Assembly: GCF_030406405.1 (NCBI RefSeq)
Contig: NZ_JAUEPL010000055.1
Span: 1-42,036 of the forward strand
Direction of reading: 5' to 3'
DNA: 42,036 bases
Source: Streptomyces ficellus
GTDB taxonomy: Bacteria; Actinomycetota; Actinomycetes; Streptomycetales; Streptomycetaceae
Position numbers and translations under genes: made by a program. The number at the start of each line of letters is the position of its first letter. Position 1 is the first letter of the stretch. The notes beneath the pieces are model-generated. The model was not told the origin of the DNA and did no database searches. It saw only the letters and a list, made by a program, of their open reading frames with translations. This document shows positions 8,382 to 16,475 of the stretch, in pieces.

Positions 8382-8430
8382 CCCTGAAACCGCTGGACTG
8401 CTGGTCAGGGCACCTGTCAGGCTCCGCCTC

Positions 8431-8934
8431 GTGGAGATACTCGATGTCCTGACCAGCATGGCGAAGACAGGTCGGCTGGGCCCGGTGTTCAGCGGAGCCG
8501 ACTGGAACGATGTGACCGCGGCACTCGGCGAGCCGTGGGACATCGGAGCAATGAGCCGGAACAGAAAGTGGCCGCGGCTCTTCGCCTACGGAGACCTTGA
8601 ACTGAGTGTCTGCCGCTGCCGCAAGGTCTCCCTCATCTGCGTCCAGACCTGGCGTGACGTCGTCGAACTCCCCCCGTCGGCTGTCGGGGGAACGGGCACC
8701 TTCCCGGCAGGGCTCAAGCACGCGGACGTCGTTTCCGCCTTGGACAAGACCGGCTGTTCCTGGGAGCCCTATCCTCCGCTGACCTTCGGCGACCAGTGCT
8801 CGCTCACGGCGATCCCGTCAGGAGCGAACTTCACCTTCGAGATCCCCGAGGGCGAGGAACCCGTGCTGAACGTCATGGGCCTGCCCGGCGACGGACACGA
8901 CTGCTCCGCACGGACTCCAGGCCAAGATCACTGA
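8431..8934 (+). CDS. Hypothetical protein adjoining the IS21 end
   Basis: This is about 168 residues from the GTG at 8431 (LVEILDVLTSMAKTG, PVFSGADWNDVTAALGEPWD, KWPRLFAYGDLELSVCRCR, SLICVQTWRDVVELPP, ending DGHDCSARTPGQDH). It resembles a common Streptomyces protein family of unknown function that often sits beside mobile or immunity-type genes; I cannot name it securely. The start is uncertain: neither the GTG at 8431 nor the ATG at 8458 has a clear Shine-Dalgarno, and the frame is open back through the IS end, so the native start may have been removed by the IS. Confidence 0.6.
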   Translation: MEILDVLTSMAKTGRLGPVFSGADWNDVTAALGEPWDIGAMSRNRKWPRLFAYGDLELSVCRCRKVSLICVQTWRDVVELPPSAVGGTGTFPAGLKHADVVSALDKTGCSWEPYPPLTFGDQCSLTAIPSGANFTFEIPEGEEPVLNVMGLPGDGHDCSARTPGQDH

Positions 8935-8992
8935 CGCGAAGCGCCGTCAAAACTCGTGAACATTCATCGTCCCAGAGATCGCTAACCGCCGC

Positions 8993-9241
8993 TCAAACTG
9001 GTCGACAAACGCTGTCACTGAAGGTGAACGAAGCCAGCCGCCGGTAGTCACGGAATTTGATGCGTTTGCCGTCGGGGCCGGTCCGCCCTTCGTCGAAGGC
9101 GGTGGCGGTGTCCAGGTCGGCTGCGGCCCTGAGGAAGTGGACGGTCTGGCCGACCAGGACGGTGAAGGTCCGCCGGGTCTCTCCGACAAAGTCGGGGAAC
9201 GCTTCCAGACCGTGCAGGAGACGGTTGAGCAGCGGCACCAC
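8993..9241 (-). CDS. Small plasmid-type hypothetical, probably 3' truncated
   Basis: This gene encodes 83 residues, VVPLLNRLLHGLEAFPDFVG, then TRRTFTVLVGQTVHFLRAAA and DLDTATAFDEGRTGPDGKRI. Codon bias and a helical, conserved-looking sequence argue that it is real. It starts with tandem GTG codons five bases after the stop of the 82-residue gene, so it is likely translated by coupling. After KFRDYRRL the sequence degenerates toward a short tail, suggesting that the original C-terminus was lost where the IS21-side DNA joins. Function is unknown. Confidence 0.45.
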   Translation of the reverse strand: MVPLLNRLLHGLEAFPDFVGETRRTFTVLVGQTVHFLRAAADLDTATAFDEGRTGPDGKRIKFRDYRRLASFTFSDSVCRPV

Positions 9242-9245
9242 TAAT

Positions 9246-9494
9246 CTACTGGGGGCGACCGGGCGCTGGCGGGCGTTCCGAGGACGCCGCCTCCGTGGTG
9301 GTCTCCGGCGCTGCCTCGGCAGCAGCGGCGGCGCGGCGCTTGCTCCACTTGTCGTAGGCCACGGTCCCGGCGATGGTGGCGCCGGTGACGGCGCCACCGA
9401 TGATGACGCCTCGCCCGGTGTAGAAGTACCGCAGCGCGAGGGGGCCGCCCCGCTTGGCAGCTTCCTTGGCCAGTTCCGCGTAGTCCCACGCCAT
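9246..9494 (-). CDS. Small single-pass membrane protein
   Basis: This 82-residue protein has one probable membrane helix at about residues 27-47 (VIIGGAVTGATIAGTVAY). A short N-terminal amphipathic segment (DYAELAKEAAKRGG) precedes it, and a Lys/Arg cluster with a Pro/Ala/Thr-rich tail follows. GAGGT lies seven bases before the ATG. The downstream 83-residue frame follows after five bases, forming a small operon. Proteins of this type accompany conjugation genes on actinobacterial plasmids, but no specific role can be assigned. Confidence 0.6.
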   Translation of the reverse strand: MAWDYAELAKEAAKRGGPLALRYFYTGRGVIIGGAVTGATIAGTVAYDKWSKRRAAAAAEAAPETTTEAASSERPPAPGRPQ

Positions 9495-9581
9495 CGTGCT
9501 ACCTCAGTTCGTATCGCTCGCTCGGGACGACTCGATGATCGCAGGATGCCGCCACGCGTGTGGAGCGTTCCCGAATGTTCG

Positions 9582-9800
9582 TCACCGGGTGCGGGTACCT
9601 CCGCCGCCGATCGTCCGCCCGCACTTGTTCGCGGCGGCCTGACTGCCCTTGCCCTTGGTCGGGTTGAGGACCGTCCACGACGCGAGGTGCTCGGCGACGA
9701 GACCCATGACGACGGCGTCGCCACTGTCCGGAAAGCGGCCGAGCAGGGCGACCAGGTCCTCCTTCGGCTCGATCTGGATCTTCGGCGGTACTTCGGACGT
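9582..9800 (-). pseudogene. Terminase-large-subunit-like C-terminal fragment
   Basis: The leftward frame contains RLTSEVPPKIQIEPKEDLVA followed by LLGRFPDSGDAVVMGLVAEH. The pattern KIQIEPKEDLxxLLGRFPDSGDAVVM matches the end of phage terminase large subunits (ESKDxxRxRLGRSPDxADAxxLA) and related nuclease/helicase proteins. The rest of the gene is absent, and the frame upstream is unrelated. It ends with a basic tail (NKCGRTIGGGGTRTR). I read it as a relic of a phage or plasmid gene; without a search the family call is tentative. Confidence 0.4.
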
Positions 9801-9911
9801 CAGCCGGTGCCGACGGCCGACGAGCCTGACGGACAGGTGCTGATGTTCCTGTGGGGCGTGCCCCCGGTTGAGGGAGTGTGTGACAACTGTCAGCGTGGGC
9901 CGATTTCGCAC

Positions 9912-10466
9912 TCGACATCGGGATGTGCAGCGACTGCCCCCGGCAACGCGTACGCACGGCCCTGAAGGGCGTCTGGGCGGTTTTGGCTACACAGCAGTTC
10001 GTCGAATCGCCCTGCCAGCCATGCTCTGTCCCCGATCACGCGTCAGCGCCAAGGCAGACATGCCGTAACCGTAGGCGCGCTCGACATCATCGCCTGGTCA
10101 AAGCCCTCACAGTGCCGCCCCCCCTCCAGTAGTCACACACGGCGGCGGTACACCGCGTGGCCGTCTCGCACCTCGGTCACCGCCCGCCGCACAGCCTTGA
10201 CCAGCAGAAATCAATCCACTCGCCCCCGCAGCACAATTGAAATCCCGTGCCAATCACTACATTCCGAGCAGGCAGCTAAACCCACACCTCAGCGCCTCTC
10301 CAGCTCCTCAACGCTCCGCAAAGACCACCACGTAGGCATCGAGCTACGTCCCGAAACGATCACAACATCACCAGCTGAGCCGCTCACCAAGCTGGTGATC
10401 ATCGCAGATTCATCACAGCCCCAGCTTCCACCTGCCGGAGCTCGCCCAACCGCCGCCAGGACACTG
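9912..10466. other. Intergenic stretch with no supported gene
   Basis: No credible gene is visible. A 26-codon leftward fragment near 10133-10210 ending RAVTEVRDGHAVYRRRV looks coding but is bounded by stops, and may be the tail of a lost gene. The only clear structure is the hairpin at 10367-10399. Confidence 0.5.
10367..10399 (-). terminator. Hairpin downstream of the membrane-protein pair
   Basis: A perfect 10-bp stem (ATCACCAGCT/AGCTGGTGAT, 10367-10376 with 10390-10399) has a 13-base loop and lies 68 bp beyond the stop of the leftward gene at 10467. Confidence 0.6.
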
Positions 10467-11111
10467 TCATCGGGGGACCTGGTAGTAGTTCTCCGGCGGC
10501 AGGGTCAGCGCGAACACCGTGCCATGCCGGCGGCGGATACCGTCCACGCGCGCCCCTGGGGGCTGGCAAACGAACCGGAAGGCGTTAGCCGGTTGTTCAG
10601 GCTCAGGAACATGCGAGCCTGGCTGATCCCAGGTAAGGGTGTGGCCCACGTGAGTCATTGCACCTTGTCTGTCCTCGTGGGCGTTGTCGTGGGTGAAGGG
10701 GATGCCGGACAAGGCTTGCTCCCCGGCGGCGAGGATCCTGGTGATGGTCTCAGGTGCAGGCAGCGGGGAACTGTAGTAGGCCGTCAGACGCATCGAGCAG
10801 GACACTTGGTAGGCAGGCTTGACCGGGTTGAACATGTCCCAGCCTGCCATTCCACGGGTGTAGCTGTCCTCCACGACCACGAGACGCAATACCAAGGGCG
10901 TGCTTTGCGCGTAGGCCTGGGCGATGGCCCGCAGCCGTGCCTCAGCAGCCTGACGTGCCTGCTGTGCGGTATCACTGTCCGCGAGTCGGTGGGCTCTGTG
11001 CCGGCTGGTCGAGCCAAGAAGCGTCCACAGACGGGCCACGACATTGAACGTGAGAAGGAGCGGCCGCGTCACAGCACGGAGCATGAGAACCTTCACCGGG
11101 CGCCGGGTCAC
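10467..11111 (-). CDS. Hypothetical membrane-anchored protein
   Basis: This 214-residue protein starts at a GTG that overlaps the upstream stop (GTGA), so the two genes are translationally coupled. An N-terminal hydrophobic stretch (LMLRAVTRPLLLTFNVVA) probably anchors it to the membrane. It is followed by an Arg/Gln-rich helix and a soluble domain with VLRLVVVEDSYTRGMAGWDM and AYYSSPLPAPETITRILAAG. No family is recognised. It is transcribed with the multi-pass protein upstream, and the two likely act together at the membrane. Confidence 0.65.
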   Translation of the reverse strand: MTRRPVKVLMLRAVTRPLLLTFNVVARLWTLLGSTSRHRAHRLADSDTAQQARQAAEARLRAIAQAYAQSTPLVLRLVVVEDSYTRGMAGWDMFNPVKPAYQVSCSMRLTAYYSSPLPAPETITRILAAGEQALSGIPFTHDNAHEDRQGAMTHVGHTLTWDQPGSHVPEPEQPANAFRFVCQPPGARVDGIRRRHGTVFALTLPPENYYQVPR

Positions 11112-11584
11112 GAGGACCGTTCCTTGGGTTGTGTGCTGGTCGGCATGATTCTGGCTTGCAGGAGCGAGGCCCCAGTCGCGGCGGCCGACTGGATGGCCAC
11201 CCACAGGACGGCCTCGCCCGGGCTCGGTGTGGAGTCGACCAGGTGTGCCGTGGTCATCGTTGCCCACACGTAGGTGCTGATGACGATGGCCAGATGGTTG
11301 CCGCGGACTCCGGCGAGTCTGGCGCCGGCCCACAGGGCGAAGGGCTGGCACAGGATGCCTGCGGCGTTGGCGGCCAGGTAGTAGGGGACTCCCGCGAGCG
11401 GGTTGCGTGCGCTGTCGGCTTCGGTTGCGTGATCGATCAGCGTGTACAGACTGCGGATGAGCCACCATGCGACGAGCGTGGCCGCAGCGGCCGTGGAAGC
11501 CACTTTTACAGCCCGCACTAAATAGGTCATGAGCACGATTATCTGCCTGTCATCTGGTGGGTTTCTATCCGCACAGCTACTCAA
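11108..11584 (-). CDS. Multi-pass membrane protein
   Basis: This protein of up to 158 residues has about four hydrophobic segments (VASTAAAATLVAWWLIRSLY; YYLAANAAGILCQPFALWAG; LAIVISTYVWATMTTAHLV; VLWVAIQSAAATGASLLQA). The longest frame begins with a TTG at 11584. An ATG at 11530 (MTYLVRAVKVAS) gives a more typical membrane-protein start; neither has a clear Shine-Dalgarno. It is coupled to the next gene by a four-base overlap. Function is unknown. Confidence 0.65.
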   Translation of the reverse strand: MSSCADRNPPDDRQIIVLMTYLVRAVKVASTAAAATLVAWWLIRSLYTLIDHATEADSARNPLAGVPYYLAANAAGILCQPFALWAGARLAGVRGNHLAIVISTYVWATMTTAHLVDSTPSPGEAVLWVAIQSAAATGASLLQARIMPTSTQPKERSS

Positions 11585-11640
11585 CCCTGAAAGCTGTTCT
11601 GAGGCGCCGCATCGTACGGAGCCCCAGAACTCGCTGGCTG

Positions 11641-14600
11641 TTACTGAGCGAGGGCGTCCTGGAACGCTTTTGCGTAGTGCGCCGTTCCGGAGACCTTGGG
11701 GTGGAACGACTTCATCGAGATCGGCTTGGTGTCGGCCTTGGAGTGCCCGGTGAGTGTGATGCCGTGGATCGTCTCCGGGTCTCCGCAGATCGCCTGCCCG
11801 GCGAAGGCAGACCGCGGGTCGGCGAACACTGCATACGAGCCGGCGTCGCTGACGGCTCCCTTCATCTCGGTGGCGACGACGTCACCCATTTCGTTCAGCC
11901 AGGGCGCCTCCTCGGTGCCGATGCCGACCACGCACGAGCCGTTCTTCTCCAGGAGCCTGGGGTAGCCCATGAGCACGATCTTCGCGTTGGGTGCCTTTTC
12001 GTGAAGTGCCCTGAGCGTCTTCACCAGGCGGGGCCGGATGACGGTATGTGCCCATGCCGGCAGCCAGCGCTTCAGCTCGGGTGTGTCGGTGTCGTATGGC
12101 ATCCCCGTGTCGGGGTTGCGGGTCTTGATCGACCCGTTCTGGCACACGTCAGAGATGGCGGTGATGCACTTCTTGATGACGTCAGCGAAGGCCATGTCGT
12201 TACCGCCGATCGATAGGGCGACGAGGGTGGTGTGCTGATCCAGATAGCCCTGTTGGATCTGCGGCAGCTCTCCGGAGTCCGGCGTGATGCTGAGGATGTT
12301 GTAGTGGCGGGCGCCGGAGCAGGCGGTGAACTGGAAGTCCATTCTGGGGCTCCACGGGTCCGCCAACTCTCCAACCGAGAGTGCTTCGCCGGGCAGGACC
12401 GCGCGGCGGGGCCAGGCGTGCCGGGAGCGGTGGCAGGTGTTCTTCGTTTTGTCACCCGACACTTTGTTGTAGTAGTCGGACTCCGGATAGTAGTCGTCGC
12501 CGCCCGGGTCGGAGGCTCCTTCACCGGAAGAATAAGAGTCGCCCATCGCGGTCACGATGTGGTTCGGCTTGCCAGGAAGGGGCTGGAAGGCGACCGCGTC
12601 CCATGCGACGTCCTCGTCGGCGGTGCCGTCAGCGGTGGCGTTGGTGAGGGTGACGGTTGGTGTTCCGGTGAAGCGGAAGGCTCCGAGGCTCACCCACCGG
12701 TTGGCGCGCTGCTCGACGATGCGCACGTTGCTGGTGGTGTCGGCGCCGCCGATCACGTAGGCCGCCTGCCGGGTGTGGGCTCCGGTATCTGGCAGATGTA
12801 CCATCACGCGGGCCCATTCGATGTTTTTGTCGAGGGTCCAGGTGCCCTTGACAGTCATCACCCCGGAGTCCCCGCCGAGGTGCGCTGTGTCGCGGGTGTG
12901 GGCGTACCAGAAGTGGCCGCCCTGTCCGCCGCCTATTTGGTGCAGATCTCCCTTGGCCTGGTACGGGCCCAGGCCGGGGCCGGTCGCTGCCGGGTTGGGG
13001 TAGAACGTGAACTGGAAGTGCCCCGCGTCGGTGCCGCTCGATCCGCAGCCGCCGTAAGTGTCGATGTTGTCGGGTACGGATTCCACGATCAGCGCGCCGG
13101 CGGGGGCAGGGCTGCACTTCGGGGTACCGTTTTCCAACCGATACCCGCGGCCCGGCTCCTCGCGTAGTGTGACGTACTTGATGCTTTCGTTGCCGCATTC
13201 GGTGGCGCAGTCTGGCTTCCACGTCACGTTCGACCCGCGCCACCAGTGTTTTTTGTAGCACTCTTCGTCGGGGCAGTCCGGGGGGCTGGCCGCGTTGCAG
13301 TTGTTGGTGGCGTTGCAGAACGCGTCCAGCGGCGGCTTCACCAAGTCGCGCTGCACCTCGGTGACCCACCAGGCGGGCCGGAACCCGACGCTGGAGTATC
13401 CGGATTCACCAGGCCAATCCTGCCGTCCGTCGGTTGAGTAGGAGAAGCCGGTGTCCATGGACCAGGCGGACCAGCCCATCACCTTCTCCTGGTATGGCCA
13501 ATTCTGGGGCTTCGCGGCGTCACGCGGGTCGGTCATGAACGGGTGCCGCGACGGCGGGTAGAACGGGTTTGCGGGGTTGTTGTACCAGCCCAGTCCCCAC
13601 GGCGTGCCATCACCGTTGTTCGGGTTGAAGCCGAGGTTGTAGTTCCACAGCGCGGTGAACCAGTTCTCCGGCTTCGACGCGTCATCGTTATTGACGGTGA
13701 TGGTTTGTCCGGCGGTGTGCACCTGATTCCACTTGTCCGCGAGGATGTACATGGAGGCGGCAATGTTCACCGAGTAGTCCAGGGCTACGGCCTTCTGCTT
13801 GAGCGGAGGCAGGGACGTCTCACCGGGCTTCTCGTGCCCAGCCAGGCGCATGCCGTCGGTGACCTGGCCCACCCCGTAACCGCAGTCCGAGTTCAGCCAG
13901 CGGATCTTCCAGTACTCCTCGGCCGTCTCACCCTTGTGCCCATAGAATCCGGCGATCGCGGCCTGCGGGTTGCCCATCTGCCCGGGTATGGCACCGCCCT
14001 CGGCCTGCCAGAGGTTCGACTCCTGCGCGAGCACGCCCAGCAATACTTGAGCTGGAATACGGCCCCCGCCCTTCAGTGTCGGTGGAGGGAACAGGCCCTG
14101 GGGGTCGACGGTGCCCAGTCCGGCCTGGGCTCGCCAGCCTCCCTGCTTGATCCACTTGGCACGCAGCTCGCCGCGGATCGCCATGTTCACGGCCCACTCG
14201 ATCTGGTTCGGGGTCGGCTGCAGGGCGAGCGCCTTGACGTCGTTGCGGGGGATGGAGCACAGGCGGTCGGTGTCGATCGGAGTGGAGGCCCGTGGGTCAT
14301 CGGCCGCTGCGGCCCGCCCGCTCCTGCCGGGTGCCGGGCGGCTCGTGCCGGTGGTGTTGAGGGCGGGTGAGAAGGACTCCTTCCCCGTGGCGCTGCTGGT
14401 GTCCACCAGCGCCTGGGTGATCTTCTGACCGGTGGCGGTCGAGAGGCTCGTGATGGTTGGCGCCCCGGCATCGTTCGCGGGGCCCTGGGCGCTGCGCCGG
14501 GGGGCCGACGGTTCGGCCTTGGTGAAGCCCTTCCCGGCATTCTGGATGTTGTCCAGACCTGCCCGCACACCCGGCATGAGGACCGGGTCGACGGCCAGCC

Positions 14601-15579
14601 GGCCGAGACTGGACACCTCGGCGTCCGCCGGAACGTTCAGGCGGGTCACTGCACTGCCCGCCAGCCGGGCGTTCTTGGGCTGCCCGGTGAGGAACACCCG
14701 GCCGCCGGTACCTTGCTTGAGGGCCAGGTCCTCGAGCTTGCCAGATGCCAGCGTCGAGGTCTCGCCTCGCTTGGTCCACAGTTTCGCGCGGGCGGTGTCA
14801 CCCGTGCGGTCCAGGAACGCCACCCCGTCACGTGTGGGGCGGATCTGGGACGGAACACTGTCTGCCCTGGCCAGGGTGCGGGCCTTGCCGGTGGGGCTGA
14901 GGTGAACCAGGTGCCGTCCCCGTGCGGCGACAAGGCCACCGTTCACGGGCACAGCAGATGTCACCTGCCCGTCCACGGAGGCGTCCGCGATGGTTTTGCC
15001 GGTGGTCGCCACGGTGATTAGGCGGGTCTTGTTGTCTCGGAAGGCGGTGAACGCGGCAGTGCGGGTCTGGGGGTTGCAGGTCGGGTCGAAGTAGGCCATC
15101 GACGCGGTGAACGGAAGCTTCGTGACCGTGCCGGTCTGCAATTCGATGACGGCGGTAAATGCACCGCCCTGCATCAGGTCCGGCTTGTTGGTGAACGTGC
15201 GCGGCGCGTAGACGGCGGCTACGTGCTCCCGGTCCATTACGCACGCATTCCCGATCCACGCATCCGCCGGCATGCCGGGCTCTGCGAGGGTGGCGACCGT
15301 CCTCCATTCGTAGGCTTCCTTGCTGTCCGCGACAAGGATCTTTAACCCTCCAGAATCTGCCGCAGTGGTCACGGCCCGATCAGCAGAAGCCGTCCAGTCC
15401 TTGCCGAGTCTCATGCCTGGATCCTGTACTCGGGCAGTCGGCTCCGGCGGCTCGCTGCTCACGGGGCCGGGTGACGGTGGCGTGGGGGCTGCCATAGCCG
15501 GAACAGTCTGGATGAGCCCGGTCAAGACCGCGGTGGCTGCAAGGCCTGCGATCGCGCGTGCTCGTCTGGATAATCGCAC
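11641..15579 (-). CDS. Large secreted protein: lytic-transglycosylase-like, golvesin-like and SGNH hydrolase domains
   Basis: This protein has 1312 residues. The GTG at 15579 has GAGGAG six bases upstream and leads into a clean Sec signal (VRLSRRARAIAGLAATAVLT, cleavage near AMA/APT), so longer starts are rejected. Residues 40-330 look like a beta-propeller. Around 500-640 is a lysozyme-like/SLT segment with VLLGVLAQESNLWQA (putative catalytic Glu) and CGYGVGQVTDGM. Around 915-1000 is a golvesin C-terminal-like domain (ARVMVHLPDTGAHTRQAAYV). From 1008 is an SGNH/GDSL hydrolase with block I GDSYSSGEG, block II ACSGA, block III GGNDMAF and a C-terminal FHPKVSGTAHY carrying the catalytic His. 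It is probably an extracellular enzyme acting on cell wall or acylated polysaccharide. The substrate is inferred only. Confidence 0.88.
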   Translation of the reverse strand: MRLSRRARAIAGLAATAVLTGLIQTVPAMAAPTPPSPGPVSSEPPEPTARVQDPGMRLGKDWTASADRAVTTAADSGGLKILVADSKEAYEWRTVATLAEPGMPADAWIGNACVMDREHVAAVYAPRTFTNKPDLMQGGAFTAVIELQTGTVTKLPFTASMAYFDPTCNPQTRTAAFTAFRDNKTRLITVATTGKTIADASVDGQVTSAVPVNGGLVAARGRHLVHLSPTGKARTLARADSVPSQIRPTRDGVAFLDRTGDTARAKLWTKRGETSTLASGKLEDLALKQGTGGRVFLTGQPKNARLAGSAVTRLNVPADAEVSSLGRLAVDPVLMPGVRAGLDNIQNAGKGFTKAEPSAPRRSAQGPANDAGAPTITSLSTATGQKITQALVDTSSATGKESFSPALNTTGTSRPAPGRSGRAAAADDPRASTPIDTDRLCSIPRNDVKALALQPTPNQIEWAVNMAIRGELRAKWIKQGGWRAQAGLGTVDPQGLFPPPTLKGGGRIPAQVLLGVLAQESNLWQAEGGAIPGQMGNPQAAIAGFYGHKGETAEEYWKIRWLNSDCGYGVGQVTDGMRLAGHEKPGETSLPPLKQKAVALDYSVNIAASMYILADKWNQVHTAGQTITVNNDDASKPENWFTALWNYNLGFNPNNGDGTPWGLGWYNNPANPFYPPSRHPFMTDPRDAAKPQNWPYQEKVMGWSAWSMDTGFSYSTDGRQDWPGESGYSSVGFRPAWWVTEVQRDLVKPPLDAFCNATNNCNAASPPDCPDEECYKKHWWRGSNVTWKPDCATECGNESIKYVTLREEPGRGYRLENGTPKCSPAPAGALIVESVPDNIDTYGGCGSSGTDAGHFQFTFYPNPAATGPGLGPYQAKGDLHQIGGGQGGHFWYAHTRDTAHLGGDSGVMTVKGTWTLDKNIEWARVMVHLPDTGAHTRQAAYVIGGADTTSNVRIVEQRANRWVSLGAFRFTGTPTVTLTNATADGTADEDVAWDAVAFQPLPGKPNHIVTAMGDSYSSGEGASDPGGDDYYPESDYYNKVSGDKTKNTCHRSRHAWPRRAVLPGEALSVGELADPWSPRMDFQFTACSGARHYNILSITPDSGELPQIQQGYLDQHTTLVALSIGGNDMAFADVIKKCITAISDVCQNGSIKTRNPDTGMPYDTDTPELKRWLPAWAHTVIRPRLVKTLRALHEKAPNAKIVLMGYPRLLEKNGSCVVGIGTEEAPWLNEMGDVVATEMKGAVSDAGSYAVFADPRSAFAGQAICGDPETIHGITLTGHSKADTKPISMKSFHPKVSGTAHYAKAFQDALAQ

Positions 15580-15992
15580 CTTACTCCTCAAGAGGTGACC
15601 TTTCGGGTATGGACGAGAAATCGCCGCAGCCCTGAATGGGGAGGACCACACAGGAGTGCTGCGGTCGATGGGGAGGCGCTCTGTGCTGGGCTCGCCTCCG
15701 GGGCGGCTCGAAGCTCACCGCGCGGCCACAGGCATGCTCCGCCGTCTGGGCACCGCCGGATTGCCGGCCGTGACACACAGCGTCGCTGTGAGGCCTCGAC
15801 TTGATCACAGGTTGGGAGATCAAGCAGCTTGTGAACGCTGGCGCACTGAGCACACCCAGTGATCGGGCGTCTCCCGGCATCGCGAGGCTGAAGGCACACG
15901 TGTCCTGCCCCAGACATCCGGGAGCGAGGGCCCAGCTTGCCGCAGTCCGGTGCGAGAGTCCGGACTGGGCAGCGGCGAAGGCCAGTCGATCG
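15580..15992. other. Intergenic region with leader and hairpin
   Basis: The 412 bp lie upstream of the large hydrolase and downstream of the secreted operon. Apart from the hairpin at 15943-15967 and the presumed promoter of the hydrolase, nothing is recognisable. The frames crossing it are antisense extensions of neighbours. Confidence 0.5.
15943..15967 (-). terminator. Hairpin after the secreted operon
   Basis: A perfect 8-bp stem (CAGTCCGG with CCGGACTG) lies just beyond the stop of the leftward gene at 15993. Confidence 0.5.
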
Positions 15993-16475
15993 TCAGCTGG
16001 TGAACTGGAACGACGCGTTGTTGTTGTAGACGTTCCGGAATTGGTCGATGTGCTGGTACGGGCCCATCACGTCCTGGGCGCCGCCGAAACCACTGCGGAA
16101 GTACACACGGGCCGTGTACTTGTAGTGGAAGTTCTCACCGGACGCGGCGTTGTTCTTCACTCGCTGGTAAGAACCCGGCCACGGGCTGCTACCTCCCCCG
16201 CCGCAGTACTTCAGCGGGTGGTCGGCGCCGTCCCCAGGGCGGAGCGCATCGAAGTTGTAGATCGGGTGATGCATGTTCCGGTACGCGCCGTTCTGCCCGG
16301 AGTTGTACCAGAGGGTGAACTTGAACTTCGAGGAGCCCGGGTCGTAGCAGGCTTCCATGCTGTGAAGCGTTTCGGAGTCCCAGCCGGGGTCCGCCGCGCT
16401 GGCCGCACCAGCGTTCGCGACGAACAGGGCGGCGGCCATGACCGTGAGGGAAACCGCTCTGCCGACCAGCCTCAT
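15993..16475 (-). CDS. Small secreted hypothetical protein
   Basis: This 160-residue protein has a Sec signal (MRLVGRAVSLTVMAAALFVA, cleavage near ASA/ADP). The mature part is rich in Tyr, Asn and Gly, with two cysteines (in EACYDP and KYCGGGG) that may pair. Its aromatic motifs HHPIYNFDAL and FHYKYTARVYFRSG suggest a beta-rich exported domain. GGAGG precedes the ATG, which overlaps the upstream stop by four bases (ATGA), so the pair is one operon. I do not recognise the family. Confidence 0.75.
   Translation of the reverse strand: MRLVGRAVSLTVMAAALFVANAGAASAADPGWDSETLHSMEACYDPGSSKFKFTLWYNSGQNGAYRNMHHPIYNFDALRPGDGADHPLKYCGGGGSSPWPGSYQRVKNNAASGENFHYKYTARVYFRSGFGGAQDVMGPYQHIDQFRNVYNNNASFQFTS

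Larger units (their letters stand above)
6720..8425 (+). mobile_element. IS21-family element, left part deleted
   Basis: The istA C-terminal portion and a complete istB lie in tandem with the four-base overlap usual for IS21. The left end and the istA N-terminal half are absent. The right terminus is not certain; a repeat-bearing stretch after istB (about 8390-8425) is the probable end. No target duplication can be shown. Confidence 0.75.

Noticed and set aside
9912..10466. Search for a gene or attachment site in the gap right of the terminase-like fragment
   Set aside because: Frames are short, lack Shine-Dalgarno sites and share no motifs; only a hairpin is clear.
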